From IMG/VR virus record IMGVR_UViG_3300032116_000744, positions 1 through 34,193 of that record: a stretch of 34,193 nucleotides of DNA. The stretch is one strand, 5' to 3'. Made by a program: the position numbers and the translations under genes. Below, in pieces: positions 12,824 to 20,306 of this stretch (position 1 is its first letter; every line of letters starts with the position of its first letter). The stretch is from a virus. The notes under the pieces are model-generated. The model searched no databases, was not told the origin of the DNA, and saw only the letters and a list, made by a program, of their open reading frames with translations.

Positions 12824-12843
12824 GGTCTCCCTTGCCCCATTAA
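12812..12843. terminator. Long perfect hairpin terminator
   Basis: A perfect 14-bp stem (12812-12825 with 12830-12843) and a TCTC loop, nine bases after the S-layer-like stop codon. It is AT-flanked on both sides, so it can act in either direction. Confidence 0.8.
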
Positions 12844-12852
12844 TTTAATAAA

Positions 12853-14469
12853 TTACTTCTTTGCTAGAAGCAACTTTTGCAAAGCAGCGATTTGCTTATT
12901 GATTTGAGCAATAAGGGCCACGATTGCTTTTAGGACTTCAGCATTAGATACTGCGCCTGAGTCAGCAATTGTATATGCTACTGTCTTTGCAGAATCAGTT
13001 GCTACATATGCTGGAAGATCTACGATCATGTTAAATGATCCAGATGTGTTTCCTACTGTGAACTTAATTACTCTTGTTCCAGCAGTATCAAATGTGTCAC
13101 CTGATGAAGGTGCAGTAATTGGTGTTAGTTGACCACCTGAGATTGCAACTCCAGCACCTAGTGTTGCCCCACCATAAACCTTAGCACCATTTACATCTGT
13201 TGCTGAGATTGTTAGTGTTGCAATTTCGCCTGCCTTATATGAGGCCTTGTCTAGTGTTGCTGTGTACTTGTTTGCTCCACCAGCACATGCTGCTACAAAA
13301 TCATTTGAATAAATTGTTGTAGCATCTGTACGTGTAAATTGTAGACGTACTGTTGCAGATCCTGATGTTGAAGCACATGTCCAACCACCAGTTTGTACTG
13401 CTGTTGCAGAAGAAGCTCCCGCTACAGAAACAGCTGTAACTTGAGAAGTATACTTTGTTGTATCAGCAGTTGGAGTAACTCCAGCTAATTGATTACCAGC
13501 AGCATCCTTAACTACAAAGTCATATGTTCCTGTACGTGTTCCATTTGACTGTGCGATGTCTACGCCAGATACAGCAATAGTCTCTGCACGACCAGTAAAT
13601 GTCACTGTCTTTGTGACGAATACTGTGTTGTTGTATGAAACTGTAATAGTTGTTGTTACTGGCTTATTCTCATTAACAGTTCCCTGCTTAACATAAAGAA
13701 CTCCACCAGTACCTGTTTTAGCGGCAAATGATGCCTGAACTGATGGTGATGCATCCCATGCAACAATTGCGCCATTGCTTGCATTTGCTTGCAATACGCC
13801 GTTTGTTGCCATAGTCTGTGCCCATCCATCTCGTGCCAAAACATTCACATATGCTGTTCCATCATTTACAACAGTTGTTGATCCAGCAACATCGGCTGAT
13901 GATGCTAGTGTTCCCTGTGTAGATGTATCCTGGACACGACCTAGTGAGTCTGATACAGATAGGATATCTGTCTTTGCAGTTGTTCCTGCATAAATTGTTT
14001 TAATATCAATTACAGAAACGGCTGATCCAACCTTTTTCTTTTGTGTAATTGTAACTGTGCCTGCTCCAGTAACGTTAACCAATACTGGTGAAGGAAGATT
14101 TACTGCAGTTGATGTTGCTGCTGTAAATGTAAACGTCTTACCTAAATTGGTAAGTGCTAGTGTTGCTGCATTGCTACTTGCTGCTGTATAAGCACCAAAA
14201 ATAGCTGGTCCAGCAATTTCTAGCGAAACATAATCATCTGCTGTTGAAGCAAGTGTATCAGATGTTGTTAATGCAATAGTAGAATTAACTCCAGCCTCAG
14301 CCTTGTCAGCATCAGAAGATAGAACGGTTACACCACGGGCACCATTAGCAAGAGTTGATGATAATTCGTATCCACCACTTACTGCTGCAGAAGCCTGCGG
14401 AATTGCAACCAAAAATGTGCTTGCCACGGCTGCAGCCATAACTAAAGCGACTTTTTTAAATGAACTCAT
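12853..14469 (-). CDS. Large secreted S-layer-like surface protein
   Basis: A 538-residue protein. Residues 1-28 are a Sec signal peptide (MSSFKKVALVMAAAVASTFLVA, cleavage near ASA-A). The mature part is Ala/Thr/Ser/Val-rich, beta-strand repeat-like, with Ig-like stretches around residues 260-320 and 390-470. The last 28 residues form an amphipathic helix (LKAIVALIAQINKQIAALQ) like the ends of surface proteins in acI actinobacteria, perhaps anchoring or assembling the layer. Only two Cys pairs at most. AAAGGAG is well placed. A 5-prime UTR hairpin (14489-14515) precedes it. It may be a captured host gene that changes the infected cell's surface, or a virion protein. Confidence 0.78.
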   Translation of the reverse strand: MSSFKKVALVMAAAVASTFLVAIPQASAAVSGGYELSSTLANGARGVTVLSSDADKAEAGVNSTIALTTSDTLASTADDYVSLEIAGPAIFGAYTAASSNAATLALTNLGKTFTFTAATSTAVNLPSPVLVNVTGAGTVTITQKKKVGSAVSVIDIKTIYAGTTAKTDILSVSDSLGRVQDTSTQGTLASSADVAGSTTVVNDGTAYVNVLARDGWAQTMATNGVLQANASNGAIVAWDASPSVQASFAAKTGTGGVLYVKQGTVNENKPVTTTITVSYNNTVFVTKTVTFTGRAETIAVSGVDIAQSNGTRTGTYDFVVKDAAGNQLAGVTPTADTTKYTSQVTAVSVAGASSATAVQTGGWTCASTSGSATVRLQFTRTDATTIYSNDFVAACAGGANKYTATLDKASYKAGEIATLTISATDVNGAKVYGGATLGAGVAISGGQLTPITAPSSGDTFDTAGTRVIKFTVGNTSGSFNMIVDLPAYVATDSAKTVAYTIADSGAVSNAEVLKAIVALIAQINKQIAALQKLLLAKK

Positions 14470-14488
14470 TTATTTATTTCTCCTTTTT

Positions 14489-14515
14489 CTTTCTGTCTCT
14501 AGATGAGCACAGAAA
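14489..14515 (-). repeat. Inverted repeat in the leader of the S-layer-like gene
   Basis: TTTCTGT and ACAGAAA form a 7-bp stem with a 12-nt loop upstream of the AAAGGAG ribosome site. It may stabilise or regulate the mRNA. Confidence 0.45.
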
Positions 14516-14516
14516 C

Positions 14517-14738
14517 CTAGTTTGTATATATATTACGCCATTGTGAAGGAGAGTGATTCTCCTCAATAGCTTCTTTCATTTCTTTATCTTCGTACATTCT
14601 TATGACATGAAGACATTCATCTTCTAAATCATATTCCGCCTCTGATAATGGTAGTCCATCGTGTGTATAGCAAACTGGTGGTCCGCACCAGCCTTTTTTA
14701 ATACCGAAAGAAACCCATTCATCAAAATCTAAATCCAT
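14517..14738 (-). CDS. Conserved actinophage protein (GWCGPPVCYTHDG type)
   Basis: A 73-residue acidic protein containing KKGWCGPPVCYTHDGLPLSE, a segment I recognise from many actinobacteriophage genomes, with a conserved end EENHSPSQWR. No function is known. Two Cys five residues apart could be redox-active, and the gene overlaps the thioredoxin stop by 10 bases, but the link is only positional. Confidence 0.75.
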   Translation of the reverse strand: MDLDFDEWVSFGIKKGWCGPPVCYTHDGLPLSEAEYDLEDECLHVIRMYEDKEMKEAIEENHSPSQWRNIYTN

Positions 14739-15031
14739 TGGCTTATTCTTTCAACAAGTTTATGCTTCGGCATTGCGCCGATTACTCTTTGAACTTCTAC
14801 GCTATTTTTAATAACCAATACTGTTGGTATTCCACTTACGCTAAATCTTTCTGCTGATTTTGGATTAGCGTCTGAGTCAATTTTAAATATTGGTAATCCA
14901 TTTCCTTCTTTTAATTCTGAGATGATGGGAGAAAACATTTTGCATGGTCCACACCATTCAGCCCAGAAATAAAGAAACAATAGGTCGTTGTTATCTATTG
15001 CTTCCTGAAGATTGTCATCAGTTAATATCAT
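14729..15031 (-). CDS. Thioredoxin
   Basis: A 100-residue protein with the active site WCGPCK (about residues 27-32), the buried Asp replaced by position-equivalent acidic residues earlier (TDDN, AIDNND), and the cis-Pro segment SGIPTVL at about 73. It reduces disulfides in the cytoplasm. Phages use thioredoxins for ribonucleotide reductase or as polymerase clamps. The start overlaps the glycosylase stop by ATGA. Confidence 0.92.
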   Translation of the reverse strand: MILTDDNLQEAIDNNDLLFLYFWAEWCGPCKMFSPIISELKEGNGLPIFKIDSDANPKSAERFSVSGIPTVLVIKNSVEVQRVIGAMPKHKLVERISQWI

Positions 15032-15498
15032 GAACTCACCTTATGAGTTGGCCAATAGTAACTGCATGACTCGCAACAAGTATACCCTAGATCACGATAG
15101 TCTGCAAAATCTTGGTAGAACCAGTAATGTTCTGGATCTTTTTCAAACAGTCTACCTTTGTGTGTGTAATGTAGCTTTTCTTTTCCTAGCCACCAAGGCT
15201 TATCTGTAGATATGCCTAGAAAATTGTCTTCATACACACGATCAAACTCTGATGAAGTATTGTCTTTATATCCTCGCAAAAATACTTCTTTTAGTATTGC
15301 TTCATTGTATAGAAACAACCAGTCTTCATGGCCTCTCCACATTTTAACTGCTGGATGATTAGACCATGCACCGCTACTATAAAGTCCTGCTAGAGACTTT
15401 AGAATTTGTAGGTTTTCTATACGTTGTTTCATTAAACGTTTACGGTCTAGATGCTTTGCTGTTTGAGCAAAATCTGCATCTGGTAGGAATGTTTGCAT
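15028..15498 (-). CDS. Endonuclease V-like pyrimidine dimer DNA glycosylase family protein
   Basis: A 156-residue protein starting MQTFLPDADFAQTAKHLDRKRLMKQ, followed by WSNHPAVKMWRGHEDWL. This pattern defines the bacterial and phage family annotated as related to T4 pyrimidine dimer DNA glycosylase. The activity of most members is untested. ATG 15498 is used because it matches family starts and lies seven bases after a TAGAAT, giving a leaderless message. The upstream reading from 15534 overlaps that promoter. A C-terminal Cys cluster (CCESC) is unusual. Confidence 0.8.
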   Translation of the reverse strand: MQTFLPDADFAQTAKHLDRKRLMKQRIENLQILKSLAGLYSSGAWSNHPAVKMWRGHEDWLFLYNEAILKEVFLRGYKDNTSSEFDRVYEDNFLGISTDKPWWLGKEKLHYTHKGRLFEKDPEHYWFYQDFADYRDLGYTCCESCSYYWPTHKVSS

Positions 15499-15505
15499 GA
15501 TACCT

Positions 15506-15534
15506 ATTCTACTAAATAAGTGTGGGATAGTCAA
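15506..15534 (-). promoter_or_regulatory. Promoter for a leaderless gene (15498)
   Basis: TTGACT (15534-15529), 17 bases, TAGAAT (15511-15506), seven bases, ATG. The stretch CTTATTTAGTAGAAT is shared with the promoter at 16732-16760. Confidence 0.75.
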
Positions 15535-15549
15535 TACTATCCCACCGTT

Positions 15550-15759
15550 TTACTTATCTTTTAATTCTTCTGCTGCAGCATTAAATTTATCCATAAATCT
15601 TTGGATAACAAAGAGTGTTGTCTCTTTTGAATTTAATCCTATAGCCCTGGAAGAGTCTTCTGTTTGTTCATCTGCAGGAATTGCATTCCATAGTTTTTGA
15701 TATAACTCTGACGCTACATCTTCTATAATGCCTTCAAGAACTGTTACTTGTTTTGTCAT
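15550..15759 (-). CDS. Small acidic helical phage protein
   Basis: A 69-residue protein starting MTKQVTVLEGIIEDVASEL, helical and acidic. It overlaps the subtilase stop by ATGA and so is coupled to it. Not recognised. A protease-associated role such as inhibitor or adaptor cannot be shown. Confidence 0.65.
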   Translation of the reverse strand: MTKQVTVLEGIIEDVASELYQKLWNAIPADEQTEDSSRAIGLNSKETTLFVIQRFMDKFNAAAEELKDK

Positions 15760-16724
15760 TGTGTAGCCTTTACTAGATCAATTGTTTTGCCAATTGATAC
15801 TACTTTGCCAGCCACTAAAGCATTTGATGGCTTAGACGTACTACCAATTAAATCATATATTTGAGTATATGTAAGTCCTGGCTTAATTGATTTAATAGTA
15901 GCCCAGCTTGTTGCTGCAATAACTGTTGCCCCTGAAGTACCATTTGTTCCAGTTAGTTGATTGTTTGGGCCCAAAGCCATGTTATTTCCCTGTGCATAAA
16001 AGTCAACTAATTTGTTATCTCTATTTGAATATTCGGCGACAGACCCATAATCATAGACTGCACCAATTGCAATTGATGATGGAATACATGCTGGCCAAGC
16101 GATTCTAGATTGGTCTGCGTTGTTTCCAGTAGGGAAGAATGATGGAACTCCCATACTAACTAATTGATTAACTTTTTGATCGGTTGCAGGATATTTAGGA
16201 CAGTAGTCTGTTCCTGCTGCTGTCATATAGAAAGGAAATGTTGGTCTAGTCACATTATATGCACTTTGAGACATAGAAACTGCTTGAATATTAAACTTAG
16301 ATTGATTTGCAATAATCCAATCGAGTGCCATATCTACTGTTTTATTTCCTCTTGGCTTAGCTAACTTTGTTCTGCTGTCAATACCTTGAATTCTAATAAA
16401 TACAATTTTGACAGTCATATTAGTTTTAACAGCTAATGAAGCCATTTGAGTTCCATGTTCAAGTTTTAACTTTTGCATAAGATCGGCTGGTATAACAGCG
16501 GATCCTGGACCTTCCATAATTGGCTTACCGTTTGGACAGACATCAAACTCTACAATACATACTTCGTATGCGATTCTATCTTTAAATAAAGACAATGAGG
16601 TGTCCAACGCTGTATCTATAATAGCAATGGTTGGAGCCTGTGTGGTGTTAGCTTCTGCAGATTTAGCAGAAAGTGGTAATACGATTAGTGTGGCTACTAG
16701 AGCCATTATTAGTTTTTTGTTCAT
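15756..16724 (-). CDS. Secreted subtilisin-like serine protease (S8)
   Basis: A 322-residue protein. The signal peptide is residues 1-25 (MNKKLIMALVATLIVLPLSA). The catalytic triad is Asp37 (IAIIDTALD), His90 (LEHGTQMASL) and Ser264 (GTNGTSGATV), with the oxyanion Asn201 (PTGNNAD). The Asp lies only about 12 residues after the signal, so there is no propeptide, unusual for secreted subtilases. Four Cys in the mature part may form disulfides. The ATG sits seven bases after TAGAAT, so the mRNA is probably leaderless. It may process surface or virion proteins or modify the host envelope (inference). Confidence 0.9.
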   Translation of the reverse strand: MNKKLIMALVATLIVLPLSAKSAEANTTQAPTIAIIDTALDTSLSLFKDRIAYEVCIVEFDVCPNGKPIMEGPGSAVIPADLMQKLKLEHGTQMASLAVKTNMTVKIVFIRIQGIDSRTKLAKPRGNKTVDMALDWIIANQSKFNIQAVSMSQSAYNVTRPTFPFYMTAAGTDYCPKYPATDQKVNQLVSMGVPSFFPTGNNADQSRIAWPACIPSSIAIGAVYDYGSVAEYSNRDNKLVDFYAQGNNMALGPNNQLTGTNGTSGATVIAATSWATIKSIKPGLTYTQIYDLIGSTSKPSNALVAGKVVSIGKTIDLVKATQ

Positions 16725-16731
16725 ACCCTGA

Positions 16732-16760
16732 ATTCTACTAAATAAGGGTCAGTCTGTCAA
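16732..16760 (-). promoter_or_regulatory. Consensus promoter for a leaderless gene (16724)
   Basis: TTGACA (16760-16755), 17 bases, TAGAAT (16737-16732), seven bases, ATG. This is the best match of the leaderless group. Confidence 0.8.
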
Positions 16761-16763
16761 TAG

Positions 16764-16934
16764 TTAGTCTAGGTTTTTAAGCCTTCTTTGATACCATTTT
16801 CCAGCGTCCATCTCTGGTTGTTGTAAGCCATTCTGCTCCATAATTGTTGCTAGCATATTGCTTAAAAGGTCTACTTCAAATTCTAACTTTAAAAGTTGCA
16901 TTTCAATTAATCTAATTCTTTCAGATTTTCTCAT
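16764..16934 (-). CDS. Small coiled-coil phage protein
   Basis: A 56-residue protein starting MRKSERIRLIEMQLLKLEFEV, with leucine heptads through residue 32 and an end WYQRRLKNLD that I recognise from actinophage small proteins. The start overlaps the upstream stop (ATGA). Function unknown. Confidence 0.68.
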   Translation of the reverse strand: MRKSERIRLIEMQLLKLEFEVDLLSNMLATIMEQNGLQQPEMDAGKWYQRRLKNLD

Positions 16935-17140
16935 TCTAATTCGTCCTCTGGTGTAGGTGCGGTAGCAAGACTACCGCAGTTTGCACATTCCATGTCTAAG
17001 AAATATTGTGCAATTTCTGAGCGATAAAATATGACCTTAACATTCCAGATATTACATCCGCAAGGGCATACATGGGTTGGAGTTCCACGCAAGTCCATAG
17101 CTTTTGTATAATCTTCTGGCTTTAGATCATTGATATCCAT
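16931..17140 (-). CDS. Zinc-ribbon actinophage protein
   Basis: A 69-residue protein with CPCGC (about residues 25-29) and CANC (52-55), a two-knuckle zinc ribbon. The start MDINDLKPEDYTKAMDLRG is typical of a recurrent actinophage family of unknown role. The ATG is six bases after TATAAT and is probably leaderless. Confidence 0.75.
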   Translation of the reverse strand: MDINDLKPEDYTKAMDLRGTPTHVCPCGCNIWNVKVIFYRSEIAQYFLDMECANCGSLATAPTPEDELE

Positions 17141-17146
17141 AAATCT

Positions 17147-17175
17147 ATTATACTCTAGACTTCAATTATTGTAAA
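17147..17175 (-). promoter_or_regulatory. Promoter for a leaderless gene (17140)
   Basis: TTTACA (17175-17170), 17 bases, TATAAT (17152-17147), six bases, ATG. Confidence 0.68.
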
Positions 17176-17724
17176 GGGTGGCCTGACTGACATGTTAAAT
17201 TTTGCTGCGGCATCTAGAGCCATTCTTACACGTTTACGTGGAGTTTTTATTAATCCAGTAGAAAACAGTGAGCCTAAAGCTAACTCTTGTCCTGCGCCTT
17301 CAGCCATATATTGAACGTCTGCTTCCCCTATATGAAAGTCTGAATCCATTGTAAAAATTCTTCCAGCACCTTGCACTGCTATTAAAAAGATTCCGCCTTC
17401 ATCTCCATCTTCTGGAGCGTTAGTTCCAAACTTACCATAGCCTTGTTCTTGAAATGCTTCTTTAATTGATTCAACAAACTTTGTTCTAATAAACTTATCT
17501 AAGTTTCTATATCCAGCAGTTGGTTTATAAACTGGTGGAGTCCAATTGTATTGTAAAATTTGACCCATTCTAAAACTATCTACAAAGCCTATACCAAACT
17601 GTCCTACTTTAAAAACTTTAGGATCTGTTCTTTGAAAAATTAATCCAGACTTGTCATCTGATGCAGCGGCATCTCCTCCAAGAAGGACTTTATTTTCATG
17701 AATTAAGGCTACGATACAGGTCAT
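17155..17724 (-). CDS. Proteasome-fold Ntn hydrolase, copy 2
   Basis: A 189-residue protein starting Met-Thr-Cys-Ile-Val. After Met removal Thr2 is the likely nucleophile. Asp18 (GGDAAASD) and Lys36 (TDPKVFK) take the places of proteasome Asp17 and Lys33, and the AEGAGQELALGS block (about residues 141-152) matches the late SGS motif. It shares the block order and an internal QYNWTPP/YNWVPP segment with the protein at 11107-11640, so the two are paralogues. No propeptide. No ATPase partner is visible. The start is six bases after TATACT. Confidence 0.77.
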   Translation of the reverse strand: MTCIVALIHENKVLLGGDAAASDDKSGLIFQRTDPKVFKVGQFGIGFVDSFRMGQILQYNWTPPVYKPTAGYRNLDKFIRTKFVESIKEAFQEQGYGKFGTNAPEDGDEGGIFLIAVQGAGRIFTMDSDFHIGEADVQYMAEGAGQELALGSLFSTGLIKTPRKRVRMALDAAAKFNMSVRPPFTIIEV

Positions 17725-17730
17725 ATTCCT

Positions 17731-17759
17731 AGTATACTAAATTTAAAATTCTGTGTCCA
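17731..17759 (-). promoter_or_regulatory. Promoter for a leaderless gene (17724)
   Basis: TGGACA (17759-17754), 17 bases, TATACT (17736-17731), six bases, ATG. It overlaps the 3-prime end of the upstream gene. Confidence 0.62.
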
Positions 17760-18072
17760 GTCTATGCATATCATCTATTTGATGGTCTAAGAATGATAGT
17801 TTAAGCATAGTTTCTTCAAGCTCAGACTTTACTGATATTAATTCTTGAATGGCATTGTAGTATTTATCTTTCCATTCAGTTAAATCTCTTTCAACTTTAT
17901 ATAGGGCTATCTTTAGATCCTTGACCTCTATTTTTAGTTGATCTTGTTCCCGTTCTTTTTTACGGACTTTTTCTCTTCTTGATTCTCTGATGCCAGCAAT
18001 TATTGCTGTTCCCATACCGCTTAGAATAGCAGCAGAAATAGCAATAATAATTGCAGTATAATTTAGATCCAT
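17743..18072 (-). CDS. Membrane-anchored coiled-coil protein
   Basis: A 109-residue protein with one N-terminal membrane segment (residues of about 6-27, TAIIIAISAAILSGMGTAII). A long charged coiled coil (about 30-105) follows, rich in Lys, Glu and Leu. The layout suits a structural or lysis-accessory membrane protein, but no family is recognised. TATAAT (18087-18082) lies nine bases before the ATG, so the leader is at most a few bases. Confidence 0.65.
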   Translation of the reverse strand: MDLNYTAIIIAISAAILSGMGTAIIAGIRESRREKVRKKEREQDQLKIEVKDLKIALYKVERDLTEWKDKYYNAIQELISVKSELEETMLKLSFLDHQIDDMHRLDTEF

Positions 18073-18096
18073 TATGTTCTAATTATACCAGTTTAA

Positions 18097-18333
18097 TTAT
18101 ACTAATAATTCAGCAGCAGATATTTCTTCGCCTAGGTATTTTCTCTTAATTATGAATTCTTTTACTACGTCTGGCCCGTTTTGTCTGCCAGCAAGAATTA
18201 AAACCCACCTTGGCTCAAACTTTGCAAGCACACAGGATTCACACATTAATAAGTTGATTGGAAAAAGGACAGACCTTTTTACATTTAATTTATTTTTACT
18301 TTTATTGCAAGAATAGCAAAGTACTTTTTCCAT
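18097..18333 (-). CDS. Zinc-binding actinophage protein
   Basis: A 78-residue protein with CYSC (residues 5-8) and CESC (31-34) followed by a basic half (FEPRWVLILAGRQNG). I recognise the pattern from actinobacteriophages, function unknown. It shares a base with the preceding stop in a run of coupled genes (19358 to 18097). Confidence 0.7.
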   Translation of the reverse strand: MEKVLCYSCNKSKNKLNVKRSVLFPINLLMCESCVLAKFEPRWVLILAGRQNGPDVVKEFIIKRKYLGEEISAAELLV

Positions 18334-18527
18334 TATTTATCTTCCTCTACATGTAAGAATGTGATCTCATCCATTATCATAAATTCATCATTTTCTATTA
18401 TCTCTTCGTACTCTGTTCCGTCTATTGTGTATCTAACAGTTGAGGCAAAAGCGCCCAGAGTATCAACTGTTCCATAAATTTCTTTTTCTATCATATAAAC
18501 TATATGAATTGTGTCATAATATTCCAC
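18333..18527 (-). CDS. Small acidic phage protein
   Basis: A 64-residue protein, very acidic, predicted beta-rich (IYGTVDTLGAFASTVRYTIDG). It overlaps its upstream neighbour by 14 bases. Not recognised. Confidence 0.6.
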   Translation of the reverse strand: MEYYDTIHIVYMIEKEIYGTVDTLGAFASTVRYTIDGTEYEEIIENDEFMIMDEITFLHVEEDK

Positions 18528-18843
18528 GGCTAGGTTGTCCTTCCAGTTCGCATCTTACTCCATATGACTCTATTAGTTTCTTTATTTTTGATACGTAGTC
18601 GATAACCATTTCTTTTTTTATACCATCGTACATTACAAAATTGTCTTCATATAATCTTATTGCTAAAAAATCTGGATATTGAACAATATCCATGAGTAAA
18701 TCTGCTACTGGCTTTTTTATTTCTCTTACCTTTAGTGCCATTTCTTTTGTATAGAATACTGGCTTGTTTGGTTCTCCAGTCCATTGGTTAATTCCATATT
18801 TAAAATGTTCTGCCTGCTTTTCTGCGGTCTTATCAATAAACAT
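18514..18843 (-). CDS. Hypothetical phage protein
   Basis: A 109-residue protein with mixed charge, two helices around FLAIRLYEDNFVMYDG, ending GVRCELEGQPSRGIL. It overlaps the WhiB gene by 11 bases. Not recognised beyond a general likeness to actinophage accessory proteins. Confidence 0.65.
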   Translation of the reverse strand: MFIDKTAEKQAEHFKYGINQWTGEPNKPVFYTKEMALKVREIKKPVADLLMDIVQYPDFLAIRLYEDNFVMYDGIKKEMVIDYVSKIKKLIESYGVRCELEGQPSRGIL

Positions 18844-19144
18844 TTTTCTTTTTTAACCTCTTCCATACTTCAGGAGTTTTGTGTAAGTTTCTTGTTTTAT
18901 CAATAGATCCTGCATTTAAATAAACTCCGCCCCAGACTCCATATTCACTGTTGTCAACTCCAGATCTAAAACAAATATCTATTACTGGACAAGCTAAGCA
19001 AGCCTCGTCAATACTTTTTGCAATGTTGATATCCATTTCATATTTGTCATAGAATAGGTTTGTATCCATTCCATTACATACTGATAGATGCCACCAGTCA
19101 AATTCTTCTGCGTCTACGCCTAAACTATTTAAAATATCTGACAT
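18833..19144 (-). CDS. WhiB-family Fe-S transcription regulator
   Basis: A 103-residue protein. Four Cys (23, 49, 52, 58) in the C...CxxCPVxxxC pattern bind a [4Fe-4S] cluster. The Wbl turn motif GVWGG follows at 69-73, and the basic end (KTPEVWKRLKKKN) would bind DNA. Wbl proteins act with the primary sigma factor and are restricted to actinobacteria and their phages, which supports the host assignment. Phage versions can block host WhiB function, for example in mycobacteriophage TM4. It might also help select this phage's own promoters. Confidence 0.92.
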   Translation of the reverse strand: MSDILNSLGVDAEEFDWWHLSVCNGMDTNLFYDKYEMDINIAKSIDEACLACPVIDICFRSGVDNSEYGVWGGVYLNAGSIDKTRNLHKTPEVWKRLKKKNVY

Positions 19145-19358
19145 ATTTTTTTGGAAGTACCCAAGTACCGTTATTTGTTACTGAAAACTTTTCAGCAATA
19201 CCCCAAGCATTTTTTCTAAACATGCCTTTAATATTTGAATATCCAGAATTATCTTTTTTCCATAAAACAAAATCGTAATTGTCCCAATATGGATCTAAAT
19301 TAGTTGACTTGAGTCTATCTATTAATACTTCTATACCAAGCGGATTTAAATGTAACAT
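19125..19358 (-). CDS. Small basic hypothetical protein upstream of WhiB
   Basis: A 77-residue protein starting MLHLNPLGIEVLIDRLKSTN. The ATG follows AGGGAAGA. It overlaps WhiB by 20 bases, so WhiB translation probably depends on it. Basic with several Trp. Not recognised. Confidence 0.65.
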   Translation of the reverse strand: MLHLNPLGIEVLIDRLKSTNLDPYWDNYDFVLWKKDNSGYSNIKGMFRKNAWGIAEKFSVTNNGTWVLPKKYVRYFK

Positions 19359-19377
19359 TCTTCCCTAAATGTGTTAA

Positions 19378-19426
19378 CCGCAGCATCCCTAAGTATTATT
19401 ATACAGGAGTGCTGCGGCTATGTCAA
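19378..19426 (-). promoter_or_regulatory. Consensus promoter with flanking inverted repeat
   Basis: TTGACA (19426-19421), 17 bases, TATAAT (19403-19398), a perfect sigma70-type promoter for the WhiB operon. CCGCAGCA (19378-19385) in the leader and TGCTGCGG (19410-19417) inside the spacer are perfect inverted repeats that flank the -10. They could be an operator, or could form a terminator-like hairpin in read-through transcripts. Confidence 0.75.
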
Positions 19427-19432
19427 TAGAAT

Positions 19433-20305
19433 TTATTTAATAAATTTACCATTCCATATGGATTTTGTAACTTGACCTGCTTCTGATAAATCTTCTGCTT
19501 TTTCAATAGGTACACAATTTGGCACCATTCGGCCATTTTTTTCTTTCATGCCTCTTTGAGTATATCCTGACCAACAAGCTTTAGCCATGTTGTCCCATTT
19601 ATCTTCGTCTTCATTATCTGACTCATATTCTGTTTCGTCTACAGATTTTGATACTGGCCAATTAATTTCATTCTTCATAGGATCTCCAACTGGAGCTGGG
19701 TTAGAAGAATTTGCATCTTGTGTTTCCATTTCCGCTGTATTAGATGTTTCCTCTGAATCCTCTTCTTCTAAATCTTCTTCTGGTACTTCAATCATGCCTT
19801 CGATTGCTTCCATTAGATGCTCAATAACCATTCCAAGCTGTTCTTTTGTAATTTCTGGTCGCAAAGCTTTTGTTACGTCTGCGTCATCTGGAATTTCAAT
19901 TACTGTATCTACTGGATTAACTACATCGTCTAGGATATCTTTAATTTCTTCTACTAATTCATTTGTTGTAAGCGACTTCTTCATATTTTTCTCTCTCTCT
20001 ACTATTTTACGAGACCAAGAGAATCCTGCATCCCCGCCCCATGCTAACCACATAATCTTTCCATTTGAAGGACTTTCTGCATTGTCCCAGTCTTTACCTT
20101 TTTTATCTACTTCATGACGTGAGAAATAAGAATACATACGTTTAACTGTAGATAGACTTAATGTTTCTCCACGAGCTAATTGTCCTGCACGAGTCCAACC
20201 AACTGCTGTCCCAGCACCTTTGGCCTTACCCTGCTCTTTTAATTTAATGGCACGACGTGCTGCTGATTGCATTCCTGATGTTGGTTTGTATCCTTCTTTA
20301 GCCAT
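19433..20305 (-). CDS. Phage head-associated/scaffold-type conserved protein
   Basis: A 290-residue protein of three parts. Residues 1-100 match a domain common in actinophage head-gene proteins (PTSGMQSAARRAIKLKEQGK, then VKRMYSYFSRHEVDKKGKDW and WLAWGGDAG). Residues 105-235 are a very acidic helical stretch (for example EVPEEDLEEEDSEE). The end has the CWSGYTQRGMKEKNGRMVPN motif of phage structural or assembly proteins. The same first domain is often fused to head maturation proteases, but no catalytic residues are visible here. A scaffold or assembly role is plausible. AAAGGAG is well placed. Confidence 0.68.
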   Translation of the reverse strand: MAKEGYKPTSGMQSAARRAIKLKEQGKAKGAGTAVGWTRAGQLARGETLSLSTVKRMYSYFSRHEVDKKGKDWDNAESPSNGKIMWLAWGGDAGFSWSRKIVEREKNMKKSLTTNELVEEIKDILDDVVNPVDTVIEIPDDADVTKALRPEITKEQLGMVIEHLMEAIEGMIEVPEEDLEEEDSEETSNTAEMETQDANSSNPAPVGDPMKNEINWPVSKSVDETEYESDNEDEDKWDNMAKACWSGYTQRGMKEKNGRMVPNCVPIEKAEDLSEAGQVTKSIWNGKFIK

Positions 20306-20306
20306 T

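Noticed and set aside
19587-20117. 176-codon rightward frame opposite the head-associated gene
   Set aside because: Ser-rich shadow of an acidic coding region on the other strand.
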